This document shows, one piece after another, positions 24,528 to 38,476 of a DNA stretch of 64,000 nucleotides. The notes beneath the pieces were generated by a model. The model did no database searches. It worked only from the letters and a program-made list of their open reading frames with translations, and was not told the DNA's origin. Both the position numbers and the translations under genes were made by a program. The stretch covers positions 62,001 through 126,000 of the forward strand of contig CAUVYP010000252.1 in NCBI GenBank assembly GCA_963556195.1, in the 5' to 3' direction. Source of the DNA: Sepiola atlantica (lineage: Eukaryota; Mollusca; Cephalopoda; Sepiida; Sepiolidae). Every line of letters begins with the position of its first letter. The first letter of the stretch is position 1.

Positions 24528-27500
24528 TTAGCGCGTTTTAAAGTTGATATCGCTTTTGTTTATAACTTCCCCATTTATTCGAATTGTGCAACGAAACTTT
24601 GCAGACAGTCTCGAATAGGCTTTTACTACTGAAGTACAAAGTTTCAGAAGTGCAGCTCTTGTACTGCCGGAGATATGTCGATACAAACTGAATACGCAAA
24701 ACATCAACAAAATTTAGCGCGTTTTAAAGTTGATATCGCTTTTGTTTATAACTTCCACATTTATTCGAATTGTGCAACGAAACTTTGCAGACAGTCTCGA
24801 ATAGGCCTTTTCTACTGAAGCACCAAGTGTCAGAAGTGCAGCTCTTGTACTGCCGGAGATATGTCGATACAAACTGAATACGCAAAACATCAACAAAATT
24901 TAGCGCGTTTTAAAGTTGATATCGCTTTTGTTTATAACTTCCACATTTATTCGGATTGTGCAACGAAACTTTGCAGACAGTCTCGAATAGGCCTTTTCTA
25001 CTGAAGTACCAAGTTTCAGAAGTGCAGCTCTTGTACTGCCGGAGATATGTCGATACAAACTGAATACGCAAAACATCAACAAAATTTAGCGCGTTTTAAA
25101 GTTGATATCGCTTTTGTTTATAACTTCCCCATTTATTCGAATTGTGCAACGAAACTTTGCAGACAGTCTCGAATAGGCTTTCTCTACTGAAGTACCAAGT
25201 TTCAGAAGTGCAGCTCTTGTACTGCCGGAGATATGTCGATACAAACTGAATACGCAAAACATCAACAAAATTTAGCGCGTTTTAATGTTAATATCGCTTT
25301 TGTTTATAACTTCCACATTTATTCGAATTGTGCAACGAAACTTTGCAGACAGTCTCAAATAGGCCTTTTCTACTTAGGTACCAAGTTTCAGAAGTGCAGC
25401 TCTTGTACTGCCGGAGATATGTCGATACAAACTAAATACGCAAAACATCAACAAAATTTAGCGGGTTTTAAAGTTGATATCGCTTTTGTTTATAACTTCC
25501 ACATTTATTCGAATTGTGCATCGAAACTTTGCAGACAGTCGCGGAGACACATGTTCTACTGAAGTACCAAGTTTCAGAAGTGCAGCTCTTGTACTGCCGG
25601 AGATATGTCGATACAAACTGAATACGCAAAACATCAACAAAATTTAGCGCGTTTTAAAGTTGATATCGCTTTTGTTTATAACTTCCACATTTATTCGAAT
25701 TGTGCAACGAAACTTTGCAGACAGTCTCGAATAGGCCTCCTCTACTGAAGTACCAAGTTTCAGAAGTGCAGCTCTTGTACTGCCGGAGATATGTCGATAC
25801 AAACTGAATACGCAAAACATCAACAAAATTTAGCGCGTTTTAAAGTTGATATCGCTTTTGTTTATAACTTCCACATTTATTCGAATTGTGCAACGAAACT
25901 TTGCAGATAGTCTCGAATAGGCCTTTACTACTGAAGTACAAAGTTTCAGAAGTGCAGCTCTTGTACTGCCGGAGATATGTCGATACAAACTGAATACGCA
26001 AAACATCAACAAAATTTAGCGCGTTTTAAAGTTGATATCGCTTTTGTTTATAACTTCCACATTTATTCGAATTGTGCAACGAAACTTTGCAGACAGTCTC
26101 GAATAGGCTTTTTCTACTGAAGTACAAAGTTTCAGAAGTGCAGCTCTTGTACTGCCAGAGATATGTCGATACAAACTGAATACGCAAATCATCAACAAAA
26201 TTTAGCGCGTTTTAATGTTGATATCGCTTTTGTTTATAACTTCCACATTTATTCGAATTGTGCAACGAAACTTTGCAGACAGTCTCAAATAGGCCTTTTC
26301 TACTGAAGTACCAAGTTTCAGAAGTGCAGCTCTTGTACTGCCGGAGATATGTCGATACAAACTAAATACGCAAAACATCAACAAAATTTAGCGCGTTTTA
26401 AAGTTGATATCGCTTTTGTTTATAACTTCCACATTTATTCGAATTGTGCAACGAAACTTTGCAGACAGTCTCAAATAGGCCTTTTCTACTGAAGTACCAA
26501 GTTTCAGAAGTGCAGCTCTTGTACTGCCGGAGATATGTCGATACAAACTGAATACGCAAAACATCAACAAAATTTAGCGCGTTTTAATGTTAATATCGCT
26601 TTTGTTTATAACTTCCACATTTATTCGAATTGTGCAACGAAACTTTGCAGACAGTCTCAAATAGGTCTTTTCTACTGAAGTACCAAGTTTCAGAAGTGCA
26701 GCTCTTGTACTGCCGGAGATATGTCGATACAAACTGAATACGCAAAACATCAATAAAATTTAGCGCGTTTTAAAGTTGATATCGCTTTTGTTTATAACTT
26801 CCACATTTATTCGAATTGTGCAACGAAACTTTGCAGACGGTCTCGAATAGGCCTCCTCTACTGAAGTACCAAGTTACAGAAGTGCAGCTCTTGTACTGCC
26901 GGAGATATGTCGATACAAACTGAATACGCAAAACATCAACAAAATTTAGCGCGTTTTAATGTTAATATTGCTTTTGTTTATAACTTCCACATTTATTCGA
27001 ATTGTGCAACGAAACTTTGCAGACCGTCTCGAATAGGCCTTTTCTACTGAAGTACCAAGTTTCAGAAGTGCAGCTCTTGTACTGCCGGAGATATGTCGAT
27101 ACAAACTGAATACGCAAAACATCAACAAAATTTAGGTCGTTTTAAAGTTGATATCGCTTTTGTTTATAACTTCCACATTTATTCGAATTGTGCAACGAAA
27201 CTTTGCAGATAGTCTCGAATAGGCCTTTTCTACTGAAGTACACAGTTTCAGAAGTGCAGCTCTTGTACTGCCGGAGATATGTCGATACAAACTGAATACG
27301 CAAAACATCAACAAAATTTAGCGCGTTTTAAAGTTGATATCGCTTTTGTTTATAACTTCCACATTTATTCGAATTGTTCAACGAAACTTTGCAGACAGTC
27401 CAGAATAGGCTTTTTCTACTGAAGTACAAAGTTTCAGAAGTGCAGCTCTTGTACTGCCGGAGATATGTCGATACAAACTGAATACGCAAAACATCAACAA

Positions 27501-28991
27501 AATTTAGCGCGTTTTAAAGTTGATATCGCTTTTGTTTATAACTTCCACATTTATTCGAATTGTGCAACGAAACTTTGCAGACAGTCTCGAATAGGCCTTT
27601 TCTACTGAAGCACCAAGTGTCAGAAGTGCAGCTCTTGTACTGCCGGAGATATGTCGATACAAACTGAATACGCAAAACATCAACAAAATTTAGCGCGTTT
27701 TAAAGTTGATATCGCTTTTGTTTATAACTTCCCCATTTATTCGAATTGTGCAACGAAACTTTGCAGACAGTCTCGAATAGGCTTTTTCTACTGAAGTACA
27801 AAGTTTCAGAAGTGCAGCTCTTGTACTGCCGGAGATATGTCGATACAAACTGAATACGCAAAACATCAACAAAATTTAGCGCGTTTTAAAGTTGATATCG
27901 CTTTTGTTTATAACTTCCACATTTATTCGAATTGTGCAACGAAACTTTGCAGACAGACGCGGAGACACATTTTCTACTGAAGTACCAAGTTTCAGAAGTG
28001 CAGCTCTTGTACTGCCGGAGATATATCGATAAAAACTGAATACGCAAAACATCAACAAAATTTAGCGCGTTTTAATGTTAATATCGCTTTTGTTTATAAC
28101 TTCCACATTTATTCGAATTGTGCAACGAAACTTTGCAGACAGTCTCAAATAGGCCTTTTCTACTGAAGTACCAAGTTTCAGAAGTGCAGCTCTTGTACTG
28201 CCGGAGATATGTCGATACAAACTGAATACGCAAAACATCAACAAAATTTAGCGCGTTTTAAAGTTGATATCGCTTTTGTTTATAACTTCCACATTTATTC
28301 GAATTGTGCAACGAAACTTTGCAGATAGTCTCGAATAGGCCTTTTCTACTGAAGTACCAAGTTTCAGAAGTGCAGCTCTTGTACTGCCGGAGATATGTCG
28401 ATACAAACTAAATACGCAAAACATCAACAAAATTTAGCGCGTTTTAAAGTTGATATCGCTTTTGTTTATAACTTCTACATTTATTCGAATTGTGCAGCGA
28501 AACTTTGCAGACAGTCGCGGAGACACATGTTCTACTGAAGTACCAAGTTTCAGAAGTGCAGCTCTTGTACTGCCGGAGATATGTCGATACAAACTGAATA
28601 CGCAAATCATCAACAAAATTTAGCGCGTTTTAATGTTGATATCGCTTTTGTTTATAACTTCCACATTTATTCGAATTGTGCAACGAAACTTTGCAGACAG
28701 TCTCAAATAGGCCTTTTCTACTGAAGTACCAAGTTTCAGAAGTGCAGCTCTTGTACTGCCGGAGATATGTCGATACAAACTAAATACGCAAAACATCAAC
28801 AAAATTTAGCGCGTTTTAAAGTTGATATCGCTTTTGTTTATAACTTCCACATTTATTCGAATTGTGCAACGAAACTTTGCAGACAGTCTCAAATAGGCCA
28901 TTTCTACTGAAGTACCAAGTTTCAGAAGTGCAGCTCTTGTACTGCCGGAGATATGTCGATACAAACTGAATACGCAAAACATCAACAAAAT

Positions 28992-31900
28992 TTAGCGCGT
29001 TTTAAAGTTGATATCGCTTTTGTTTATAACTTCCCCATTTATTCGAATTGTGGAACGAAACTTTGCAGACAGTCTCGAATAGGCTTTTTCTACTGAAGTA
29101 CAAAGTTTCAGAAGTGCAGCTCTTGTACTGCCGGAGATATGTCGATACAAACTGAATACGCAAAACATCAACAAAATTTAGCGCGTTTTAAAGTTGATAT
29201 CGCTTTTGTTTATAACTTCCACATTTATTCGAATTGTGCAACGAAACTTTGCAGACAGACGCGGAGACACATTTTCTACTGAAGTACCAAGTTTCAGAAG
29301 TGCAGCTCTTGTACTGCCGGAGATATGTCGATAAAAACTGAATACGCAAAACATCAACAAAATTTAGCGCGTTTTAATGTTAATATCGCTTTTGTTTATA
29401 ACTTCCACATTTATTCGAATTGTGCAACGAAACTTTGCAGACAGTCTCAAATAGGCCTTTTCTACTGAAGTACCAAGTTTCAGAAGTGCAGCTCTTGTAC
29501 TGCCGGAGATATGTCGATACAAACTGAATACGCAAAACATCAACAAAATTTAGCGCGTTTTAAAGTTGATATCGCTTTTGTTTATAACTTCCACATTTAT
29601 TCGAATTGTGCAACGAAACTTTGCAGATAGTCTCGAATAGGCCTTTTCTACTGAAGTACAAAGTTTCAGAAGTGCAGCTCTTGTACTGCCGGAGATATGT
29701 CGATACAAACTGAATACGCAAAACATCAACAAAATTTAGCGCGTTTTAAAGTTGATTTCGCTTTATTTATAACTTCCACATTTATTCGAATTGTGCAACG
29801 AAACTTTGCAGACGGTCTCGAATAGGCCTCCTCTACTGAAGTACTAAGTTTCAGAAGTGCAGCTCTTGTACTGCCGGAGATATGTCGATACAAACTGAAT
29901 ACGCAAAACATCAACAAAATTTAGCGCGTTTTAAAGTTGATATCGCTTTTGTTTATAACTTCCACATTTATTCGAATTGTGCAACGAAACTTTGCAGACA
30001 GTCTCGAATAGGCCTTTTCTACTGAAGCACCAAGTGTCAGAAGTGCAGCTCTTGTACTGCCGGAGATATGTCGATACAAACTGAATACGCAAAACATCAA
30101 CAAAATTTAGCGCGTTTTAAAGTTGATATCGCTTTTGTTTATAACTTCCACATTTATTCGAATTGTGCAACGAAACTTTGCAGACAGTCTCGAATAGGCC
30201 TTTTCTACTGAAGTACCAAGTTTCAGAAGTGCAGCTCTTGTACTGCCGGAGATATGTCGATACAAACTGAATACGCAAAACATCAACAAAATTTAGCGCG
30301 TTTTAAAGTTGATATCGCTTTTGTTTATAACTTCCCCATTTATTCGAATTGTGCAACGAAACTTTGCAGACAGTCTCGAATAGGCCTTTTCTACTGAAGT
30401 ACCAAGTTTCAGAAGTGCAGCTCTTGTACTGCCGGAGATATGTCGATACAAACTGAATACGCAAATCATCAACAAAATTTAGCGCGTTTTAAAGTTGATA
30501 TCGCTTTTGTTTATAACTTCCACATTTATTCGAATTGTGCAACGAAACTTTGCAGACAGTCTCGAATAGGCCTTTTCTACTGAAGCACCAAGTGTCAGAA
30601 GTGCAGCTCTAGTACTGCCGGAGATATGTCGATACAAACTGCATACGCAAAACATCAACAAAATTTAGCGCGTTTTAAAGTTGATATCGCTTTTGTTTAT
30701 AACTTCCACATTTATTCGAATTGTGCAACGAAACTTTGCAGACAGTCTCGAATAGGCCTTTTCTACTGAAGTACCAAGTTTCAGAAGTGCAGCTCTTGTA
30801 CTGCCGGAGATATGTCGATACAAACTGAATACGCAAAACATCAACAAAATTTAGCGCGTTTTAAAGTTGATATCGCTTTTGTTTATAACTTCCCCATTTA
30901 TTCGAATTGTGCAACGAAACTTTGCAGACAGTCTCGAATAGGCTTTTTCTACTGAAGTACAAAGTTTCAGAAGTGCAGCCTTTGTACTGCCGGAGATATG
31001 TCGATACAAACTGAATACGCAAAACATCAACAAAATTTAGCGCGTTTTAATGTTAATATCGCTTTTGTTTATAACTTCCACATTTATTCGAATTGTGCAA
31101 CGAAACTTTGCAGACAGTCTCAAATAGGCCTTTTCTACTTAAGTACCAAGTTTCAGAAGTGCAGCTCTTGTACTGCCGGAGATATCTCGATACAAACTAA
31201 ATACGCAAAACATCAACAAAATTTAGCGCGTTTTAAAGTTGATATCGCTTTTGTTTATAACTTCCACATTTATTCGAATTGTGCAGCGAAACTTTGCAGA
31301 CAGTCGCGGAGACACATGTTCTACTGAAGTACCAAGTTTCAGAAGTGCAGCTCTTGTACTGCCGGAGATATGTCGATACAAACTGAATACGCAAAACATC
31401 AACAAAATTTAGCGCGTTTTAAAGTTGATATCGCTTTTGTTTATAACTTGCACATTTATTCGAATTGTGCAACGAAACTTTGCAGATAGTCTCGAATAGG
31501 CCTTTACTACTGAAGTACAAAGTTTCAGAAGTGCAGCTCTTGTACTGCCGGAGATATGTCGATACAAACTGAATACGCAAAACATCAACAAAATTTAGCG
31601 CGTTTTAAAGTTGATATCGCTTTTGTTTATAACTTCCACATTTATTCGAATTGTGCAACGAAACTTTGCAGACAGTCTCGAATAGGCTTTTTCTACTAGA
31701 GTACAAAGTTTCAGAAGTGCAGCTCTTGTACTGCCGGAGATATGTCGATACAAACTGAATACGCAAATCATCAACAAAATTTAGCGCGTTTTAATGTTGA
31801 TATCGCTTTTGTTTATAACTTCCACATTTATTCGAATTGTGCAACGAAACTTTGCAGACAGTCTCAAATAGGCCTTTTCTACTGAAGTACCAAGTTTCAG

Positions 31901-34570
31901 AAGTGCAGCTCTTGTACTGCCGGAGATATGTCGATACAAACTAAATACGCAAAACATCAACAAAATTTAGCGCGTTTTAAAGTTGATATCGCTTTTGTTT
32001 ATAACTTCCACATTTATTCGAATTGTGCAACGAAACTTTGCAGACAGTCTCAAATAGGCCTTTTCTACTGAAGTACCAAGTTTCAGAAGTGCAGGTCTTG
32101 TACTGCCGGAGATATGTCGATACAAACTGAATACGCAAAACATCAACAAAATTTAGCGCGTTTTTATGTTAATATCGCTTTTGTTTATAACTTCCACATT
32201 TATTCGAATTGTGCAACGAAACTTTGCAGACAGTCTCAAATAGGCCTTTTCTACTTAAGTACCAAGTTTCAGAAGTGCAGCTCTTGTACTGCCGGATATA
32301 TGTCGATACAAACTAAATACGCAAAACATCAACAAAATTTAGCGCGTTTTAAAGTTGATATCGCTTTTGTTTATAACTTCCACATTTATTCGAATTGTGC
32401 AACGAAACTTTGCAGACAGTCGCGGAGACACATGTTCTACTGAAGTACCAAGTTTCAGAAGTGCAGCTCTTGTACTGCCGGAGATATGTCGATACAAACT
32501 GAATACGCAAAACATCAACAAAATTTAGCGCGTTTTAAAGTTGATATCGCTTTTGTTTATAACTTCCACATTTATTCGAATTGTGCTACGAAACTTTGCA
32601 GATATTCTCGAATAGGCCTTTTCTACTGAAGTACAAAGTTTCAGAAGTGCAGCTCTTGTACTGCCGGAGATATGTCGATACAAACTGAATACGCAAAACA
32701 TCAACAAAATTTAGCGCGTTTTAAAGTTGATATCGCTTTTGTTTATAACTTCCACATTTATTCGAATTGTGCAACGAAACTTTGCAGACGGTCTCGAATA
32801 GGCCTCCTCTACTGAAGTACCAAGTTTCAGAAGTGCAGCTCTTGTACTGCCGGAGATATGTCGATACAAACTGAATACGCAAAACATCAACAAAATTTAG
32901 CGCGTTTTAATGTTAATATCGCTTTTGTTTATAACTTCCACATTTATTCGAATTGTGCAACGAAACTTTGCAGACAGTCTCAAATAGGCCTTTTCTACTG
33001 AAGTACCAAGTTTCAGAAGTGCAGCTCTTGTACTGCCGGAGATATGTCGATACAAACTGAATACGCAAAACATCAACAAAATTTAGCGCGTTTTAAAGTT
33101 GATATCGCTTTTGTTTATAACTTCCACATTTATTCGAATTGTGCAACGAAACTTTGCAGATAGTCTCGAATAGGCCTTTTCTACTGAAGTACACAGTTTC
33201 AGAAGTGCAGCTCTTGTACTGCCGGAGATATGTCGATACAAACTGAATACGCAAAACATCAACAAAATTTAGCGCGTTTTAAAGTTGATATCGCTTTTGT
33301 TTATAACTTCCACATTTATTCGAATTGTGCAACGAAACTTTGCAGACAGTCCAGAATAGGCTTTTTCTACTGAAGTACCAAGTTTCAGAAGTGCAGCTCT
33401 TGTACTGCCGGAGATATGTCGATACAAACTGAATACGCAAAACATCAACAAAATTTAGCGCGTTTTAAAGTTGATATCGCTTTTGTTTATAACTTCCACA
33501 TTTATTCGAATTGTGCAACGAAACTTTGCAGACAGTCTCGAATAGGCCTTTTCTACTGAAGCACCAAGTGTCAGAAGTGCAGCTCTTGTACTGCCGGAGA
33601 TATGTCGATACAAACTGAATACGCAAAACATCAACAAAATTTAGCGCGTTTTAAAGTTGATATCGCTTTTGTTTATAACTTCCCCATTTATTCGAATTGT
33701 GCAACGAAACTTTGCAGACAGTCTCGAATAGGCTTTTTCTACTGAAGTACAAAGTTTCAGAAGTGCAGCTCTTGTACTGCCGGAGATATGTCGATACAAA
33801 CTGAATACGCAAAACATCAACAAAATTTAGCGCGTTTTAAAGTTGATATCGCTTTTGTTTATAACTTCCACATTTATTCGAATTGTGCAACGAAACTTTG
33901 CAGACAGACGCGGAGACACATTTTCTACTGAAGTACCAAGTTTCAGAAGTGCAGCTCTTGTACTGCCGGAGATATGTCGATAAAAACTGAATACGCAAAA
34001 CATCAACAAAATTTAGCGCGTTTTAATGTTAATATCGCTTTTGTTTATAACTTCCACATTTATTCGAATTGTGCAACGAAACTTTGCAGACAGTCTCAAA
34101 TAGGCCTTTTCTACTGAAGTACCAAGTTTCAGAAGTGCAGCTCTTGTACTGCCGGAGATATGTCGATACAAACTGAATACGCAAAACATCAACAAAATTT
34201 AGCGCGTTTTAAAGTTGATATCGCTTTTGTTTATAACTTCCACATTTATTCGAATTGTGCAACGAAACTTTGCAGATAGTCTCGAATAGGCCTTTTCTAC
34301 TGAAGTACAAAGTTTCAGAAGTGCAGCTCTTGTACTGCCGGAGATATGTCGATACAAACTGAATACGCAAAACATCAACAAAATTTAGCGCGTTTTAAAG
34401 TTGATATCGCTTTTGTTTATAACTTCCACATTTATTCGAATTGTGCAACGAAACTTTGCAGACAGTCTCGAATAGGCCTTTTCTACTGAAGCACCAAGTG
34501 TCAGAAGTGCAGCTCTTGTACTGCCGGAGATATGTCGATACAAACTGAATACGCAAAACATCAACAACAT
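28992..34570. repeat. About 31-monomer HOR, copy 2 with gained and lost monomers
   Basis: Thirty units align with 23226-28991. The offset changes from 5766 to 5765 at the 185-bp unit 29736-29920. It becomes 5579 after 31409 because the D unit corresponding to 25644 is missing. It becomes 5951 from about 32897, where a B unit (32339) and an F-like unit with gtgctacg and gatattctcg (32525) have been gained. Shared marks tacacagtttc and gtccagaatagg confirm the alignment. The unit at 34385 is a G. Confidence 0.8.
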
Positions 34571-37500
34571 TTAGCGCGTTTTAAAGTTGATATCGCTTTT
34601 GTTTATAACTTCCACATTTATTCGAATTGTGCAACGAAACTTTGCAGACAGTCTCGAATAGGCCTTTTCTACTGAAGTACCAAGTTACAGAAGTGCAGCT
34701 CTTGTACTGCCGGAGATATGTCGATACAAACTGAATACGCAAAACATCAACAAAATTTAGCGCGTTTTAAAGTTGATATCGCTTTTGTTTATAACTTCCC
34801 CATTTATTCGAATTGTGCAACGAAACTTTGCAGACAGTCTCGAATAGGCTTTTACTACTGAAGTACCAAGTTTCAGAAGTGCAGCTCTTGTACTGCCGGA
34901 GATATGTCGATACAAACTGAATACGCAAATCATCAACAAAATTTAGCGCGTTTTAAAGTTGATATCGCTTTTGTTTATAACTTCCACATTTATTCGAATT
35001 GTGCAACGAAACTTTGCAGACAGTCTCGAATAGGCCTTTTCTACTGAAGCACCAAGTGTCAGAAGTGCAGCTCTAGTACTGCCGGAGATATGTCGATACA
35101 AACTGAATACGCAAAACATCAACAAAATTTAGCGCGTTTTAAAGTTGATATCGCTTTTGTTTATAACTTCCACATTTATTCGAATTGTGCAACGAAACTT
35201 TGCAGACAGTCTCGAATAGGCCTTTTCTACTGAAGTACCAAGTTTCAGAAGTGCAGCTCTTGTACTGCCGGAGATATGTCGATACAAACTGAATACGCAA
35301 AACATCAACAAAATTTAGCGCGTTTTAAAGTTGATATCGCTTTTGTTTATAACTTCCCCATTTATTCGAATTGTGCAACGAAACTTTGCAGACAGTCTCG
35401 AATAGGCTTTTTCTACTGAAGCACAAAGTTTCAGAAGTGCAGCTCTTGTACTGCCGGAGATATGTCGATACAAACTGAATACGCAAAACATCAACAAAAT
35501 TTAGCGCGTTTTAATGTTAATATCGCTTTTGTTTATAACTTCCACATTTATTCGAATTGTGCAACGAAACTTTGCAGACAGTCTCAAACAGGCCTTTTCT
35601 ACTTAAGTACCAAGTTTCAGAAGTGCAGCTCTTGTACTGCCGGAGATATGTCGATACAAACTAAATACGCAAAACATCAACAAAATTTAGCGCGTTTTAA
35701 AGTTGATATCGCTTTTGTTTATAACTTCCACATTTATTCGAATTGTGCAGCGAAACTTTGCAGACAGTCGCGGAGACACATGTTCTACTGAAGTACCAAG
35801 TTTCAGAAGTGCAGCTCTTGTACTGCCGGAGATATGTCGATACAAACTGAATACGCAACACATCAACAAAATTTAGCGCGTTTTAAAGTTGATATCGCTT
35901 TTGTTTATAACTTCCACATTTATTCGAATTGTGCAACGAAACTTTGCAGACAGTCTCGAATAGGCCTCCTCTACTGAAGTACCAAGTTTCAGAAGTGCAG
36001 CTCTTGTACTGCCGGAGATATGTCGATACAAACTGAATACGCAAAACATCAACAAAATTTAGCGCGTTTTAAAGTTGATATCGCTTTTGTTTATAACTTC
36101 CACATTTATTCGAATTGTGCAACGAAACTTTGCAGACAGTCTCGAATAGGCTTTTTCTACTGAAGTAAAAAGTTTCAGAAGTGCAGCTCTTGTACTGCCG
36201 GAGATATGTCGATACAAACTGAATACGCAAATCATCAACAAAATTTAGCGCGTTTTAATGTTGATATCGCTTTTGTTTATAACTTCCACATTTATTCGAA
36301 TTGTGCAACGAAACTTTGCAGACAGTCTCGAATAGGCCTTTTCTACTGAAGTACCAAGTTACAGAAGTGCAGCTCTTGTACTGCCGGAGATATGTCGATA
36401 CAAACTGAATACGCAAAACATCAACAAAATTTAGCGCGTTTTAAAGTTGATATCGCTTTTGTTTATAACTTCCCCATTTATTCGAATTGTGCAACGAAAC
36501 TTTGCAGACAGTCTCGAATAGGCTTTTACTACTGAAGTACCAAGTTTCAGAAGTGCAGCTCTTGTACTGCCGGAGATATGTCGATACAAACTGAATACGC
36601 AAATCATCAACAAAATTTAGCGCGTTTTAAAGTTGATATCGCTTTTGTTTATAACTTCCACATTTATTCGAATTGTGCAACGAAACTTTGCAGACAGTCT
36701 CGAATAGGCCTTTTCTACTGAAGCACCAAGTGTCAGAAGTGCAGCTCTAGTACTGCCGGAGATATGTCGATACAAACTGAATACGCAAAACATCAACAAA
36801 ATTTAGCGCGTTTTAAAGTTGATATCGCTTTTGTTTATAACTTCCACATTTATTCGAATTGTGCAACGAAACTTTGCAGACAGTCTCGAATAGGCCTTTT
36901 CTACTGAAGTACCAAGTTTCAGAAGTGCAGCTCTTGTACTGCCGGAGATATGTCGATACAAACTGAATACGCAAAACATCAACAAAATTTAGCGCGTTTT
37001 AAAGTTGATATCGCTTTTGTTTATAACTTCCCCATTTATTCGAATTGTGCAACGAAACTTTGCAGACAGTCTCGAATAGGCTTTTTCTACTGAAGCACAA
37101 AGTTTCAGAAGTGCAGCTCTTGTACTGCCGGAGATATGTCGATACAAACTGAATACGCAAAACATCAACAAAATTTAGCGCGTTTTAATGTTAATATCGC
37201 TTTTGTTTATAACTTCCACATTTATTCGAATTGTGCAACGAAACTTTGCAGACAGTCTCAAACAGGCCTTTTCTACTTAAGTACCAAGTTTCAGAAGTGC
37301 AGCTCTTGTACTGCCGGAGATATGTCGATACAAACTAAATACGCAAAACATCAACAAAATTTAGCGCGTTTTAAAGTTGATATCGCTTTTGTTTATAACT
37401 TCCACATTTATTCGAATTGTGCAGCGAAACTTTGCAGACAGTCGCGGAGACACATGTTCTACTGAAGTACCAAGTTTCAGAAGTGCAGCTCTTGTACTGC

Positions 37501-37918
37501 CGGAGATATGTCGATACAAACTGAATACGCAACACATCCACAAAATTTAGCGCGTTTTAAAGTTGATATCGCTTTTGTTTATAACTTCCACATTTATTCG
37601 AATTGTGCAACGAAACTTTGCAGACAGTCTCGAATAGGCCTCCTCTACTGAAGTACCAAGTTTCAGAAGTGCAGCTCTTGTACTGCCGGAGATATGTCGA
37701 TACAAACTGAATACGCAAAACATCAACAAAATTTAGCGCGTTTTAAAGTTGATATCGCTTTTGTTTATAACTTCCACATTTATTCGAATTGTGCAACGAA
37801 ACTTTGCAGACAGTCTCGAATAGGCTTTTTCTACTGAAGTAAAAAGTTTCAGAAGTGCAGCTCTTGTACTGCCGGAGATATGTCGATACAAACTGAATAC
37901 GCAAATCATCAACAAAAT
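34571..37918. repeat. 9-monomer HOR, 1674 bp, two near-identical copies
   Basis: Copy 1 is 34571-36244 and copy 2 is 36245-37918. The order is A with agttacag, V+H+M, G with ctctagtactg, A, H with gaagcacaaag, C' with caaacagg, B with cgcaacacat, D, and M with gtaaaaag. All these private marks occur in both copies. The one difference I saw is catccac against catcaac near 37539, plus the first-unit change taatgttgat against taaagttgat. This is one of the youngest-looking duplications in the window. Confidence 0.93.
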
Positions 37919-38476
37919 TTAGCGCGTTTTAATGTTGATATCGCTTTTGTTTATAACTTCCACATTTATTCGAATTGTGCAACGAAACTTTGCAGACAGT
38001 CTCAAATAGGCCTTTTCTACTGAAGTACCAAGTTTCAGAAGTGCAGCTCTTGTACTGCCGGAGATATGTCGATACAAACTAAATACGCAAAACATCAACA
38101 AAATTTAGCGCGTTTTAAAGTTGATATCGCTTTTGTTTATAACTTCCACATTTATTCGAATTGTGCAACGAAACTTTGCAGACAGTCTCAAATAGGCCTT
38201 TTCTACTGAAGTACCAAGTTTCAGAAGTGCAGCTCTTGTACTGCCGGAGATATGTCGATACAAACTGAATACGCAAAACATCAACAAAATTTAGCGCGTT
38301 TTAATGTTAATATCGCTTTTGTTTATAACTTCCACATTTATTCGAATTGTGCAACGAAACTTTGCAGACAGTCTCAAATAGGCCTTTTCTACTTAAGTAC
38401 CAAGTTTCAGAAGTGCAGCTCTTGTACTGCCGGAGATATGTCGATACAAACTAAATACGCAAAACATCAACAAAAT
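37919..38476. repeat. Three-monomer bridge (C, C, C')
   Basis: These units match 26202-26759 and 31781-32338 and lead into the B, gtgctacg, R series. They complete the path interrupted by the 9-mer duplication. Confidence 0.8.

Larger units (their letters stand above)
23226..28991. repeat. About 31-monomer HOR, copy 1 (5766 bp)
   Basis: The order begins H, E, C, F, R, G, A, V+H, G, A, H, C', B, D, V, M, C, C, C', R. It continues through 26946-28991 with A, F, a gtccagaatagg unit, G, H, E, C, A, B+M, C and C. The same sequence of types starts again at 28992, an offset of 5766 bp or 31 monomers. G and H monomers, absent before 23 kb, dominate here and B boxes are sparse. Unit 27132 has tttaggtcg in place of tttagcgcg. 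Confidence 0.8.
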
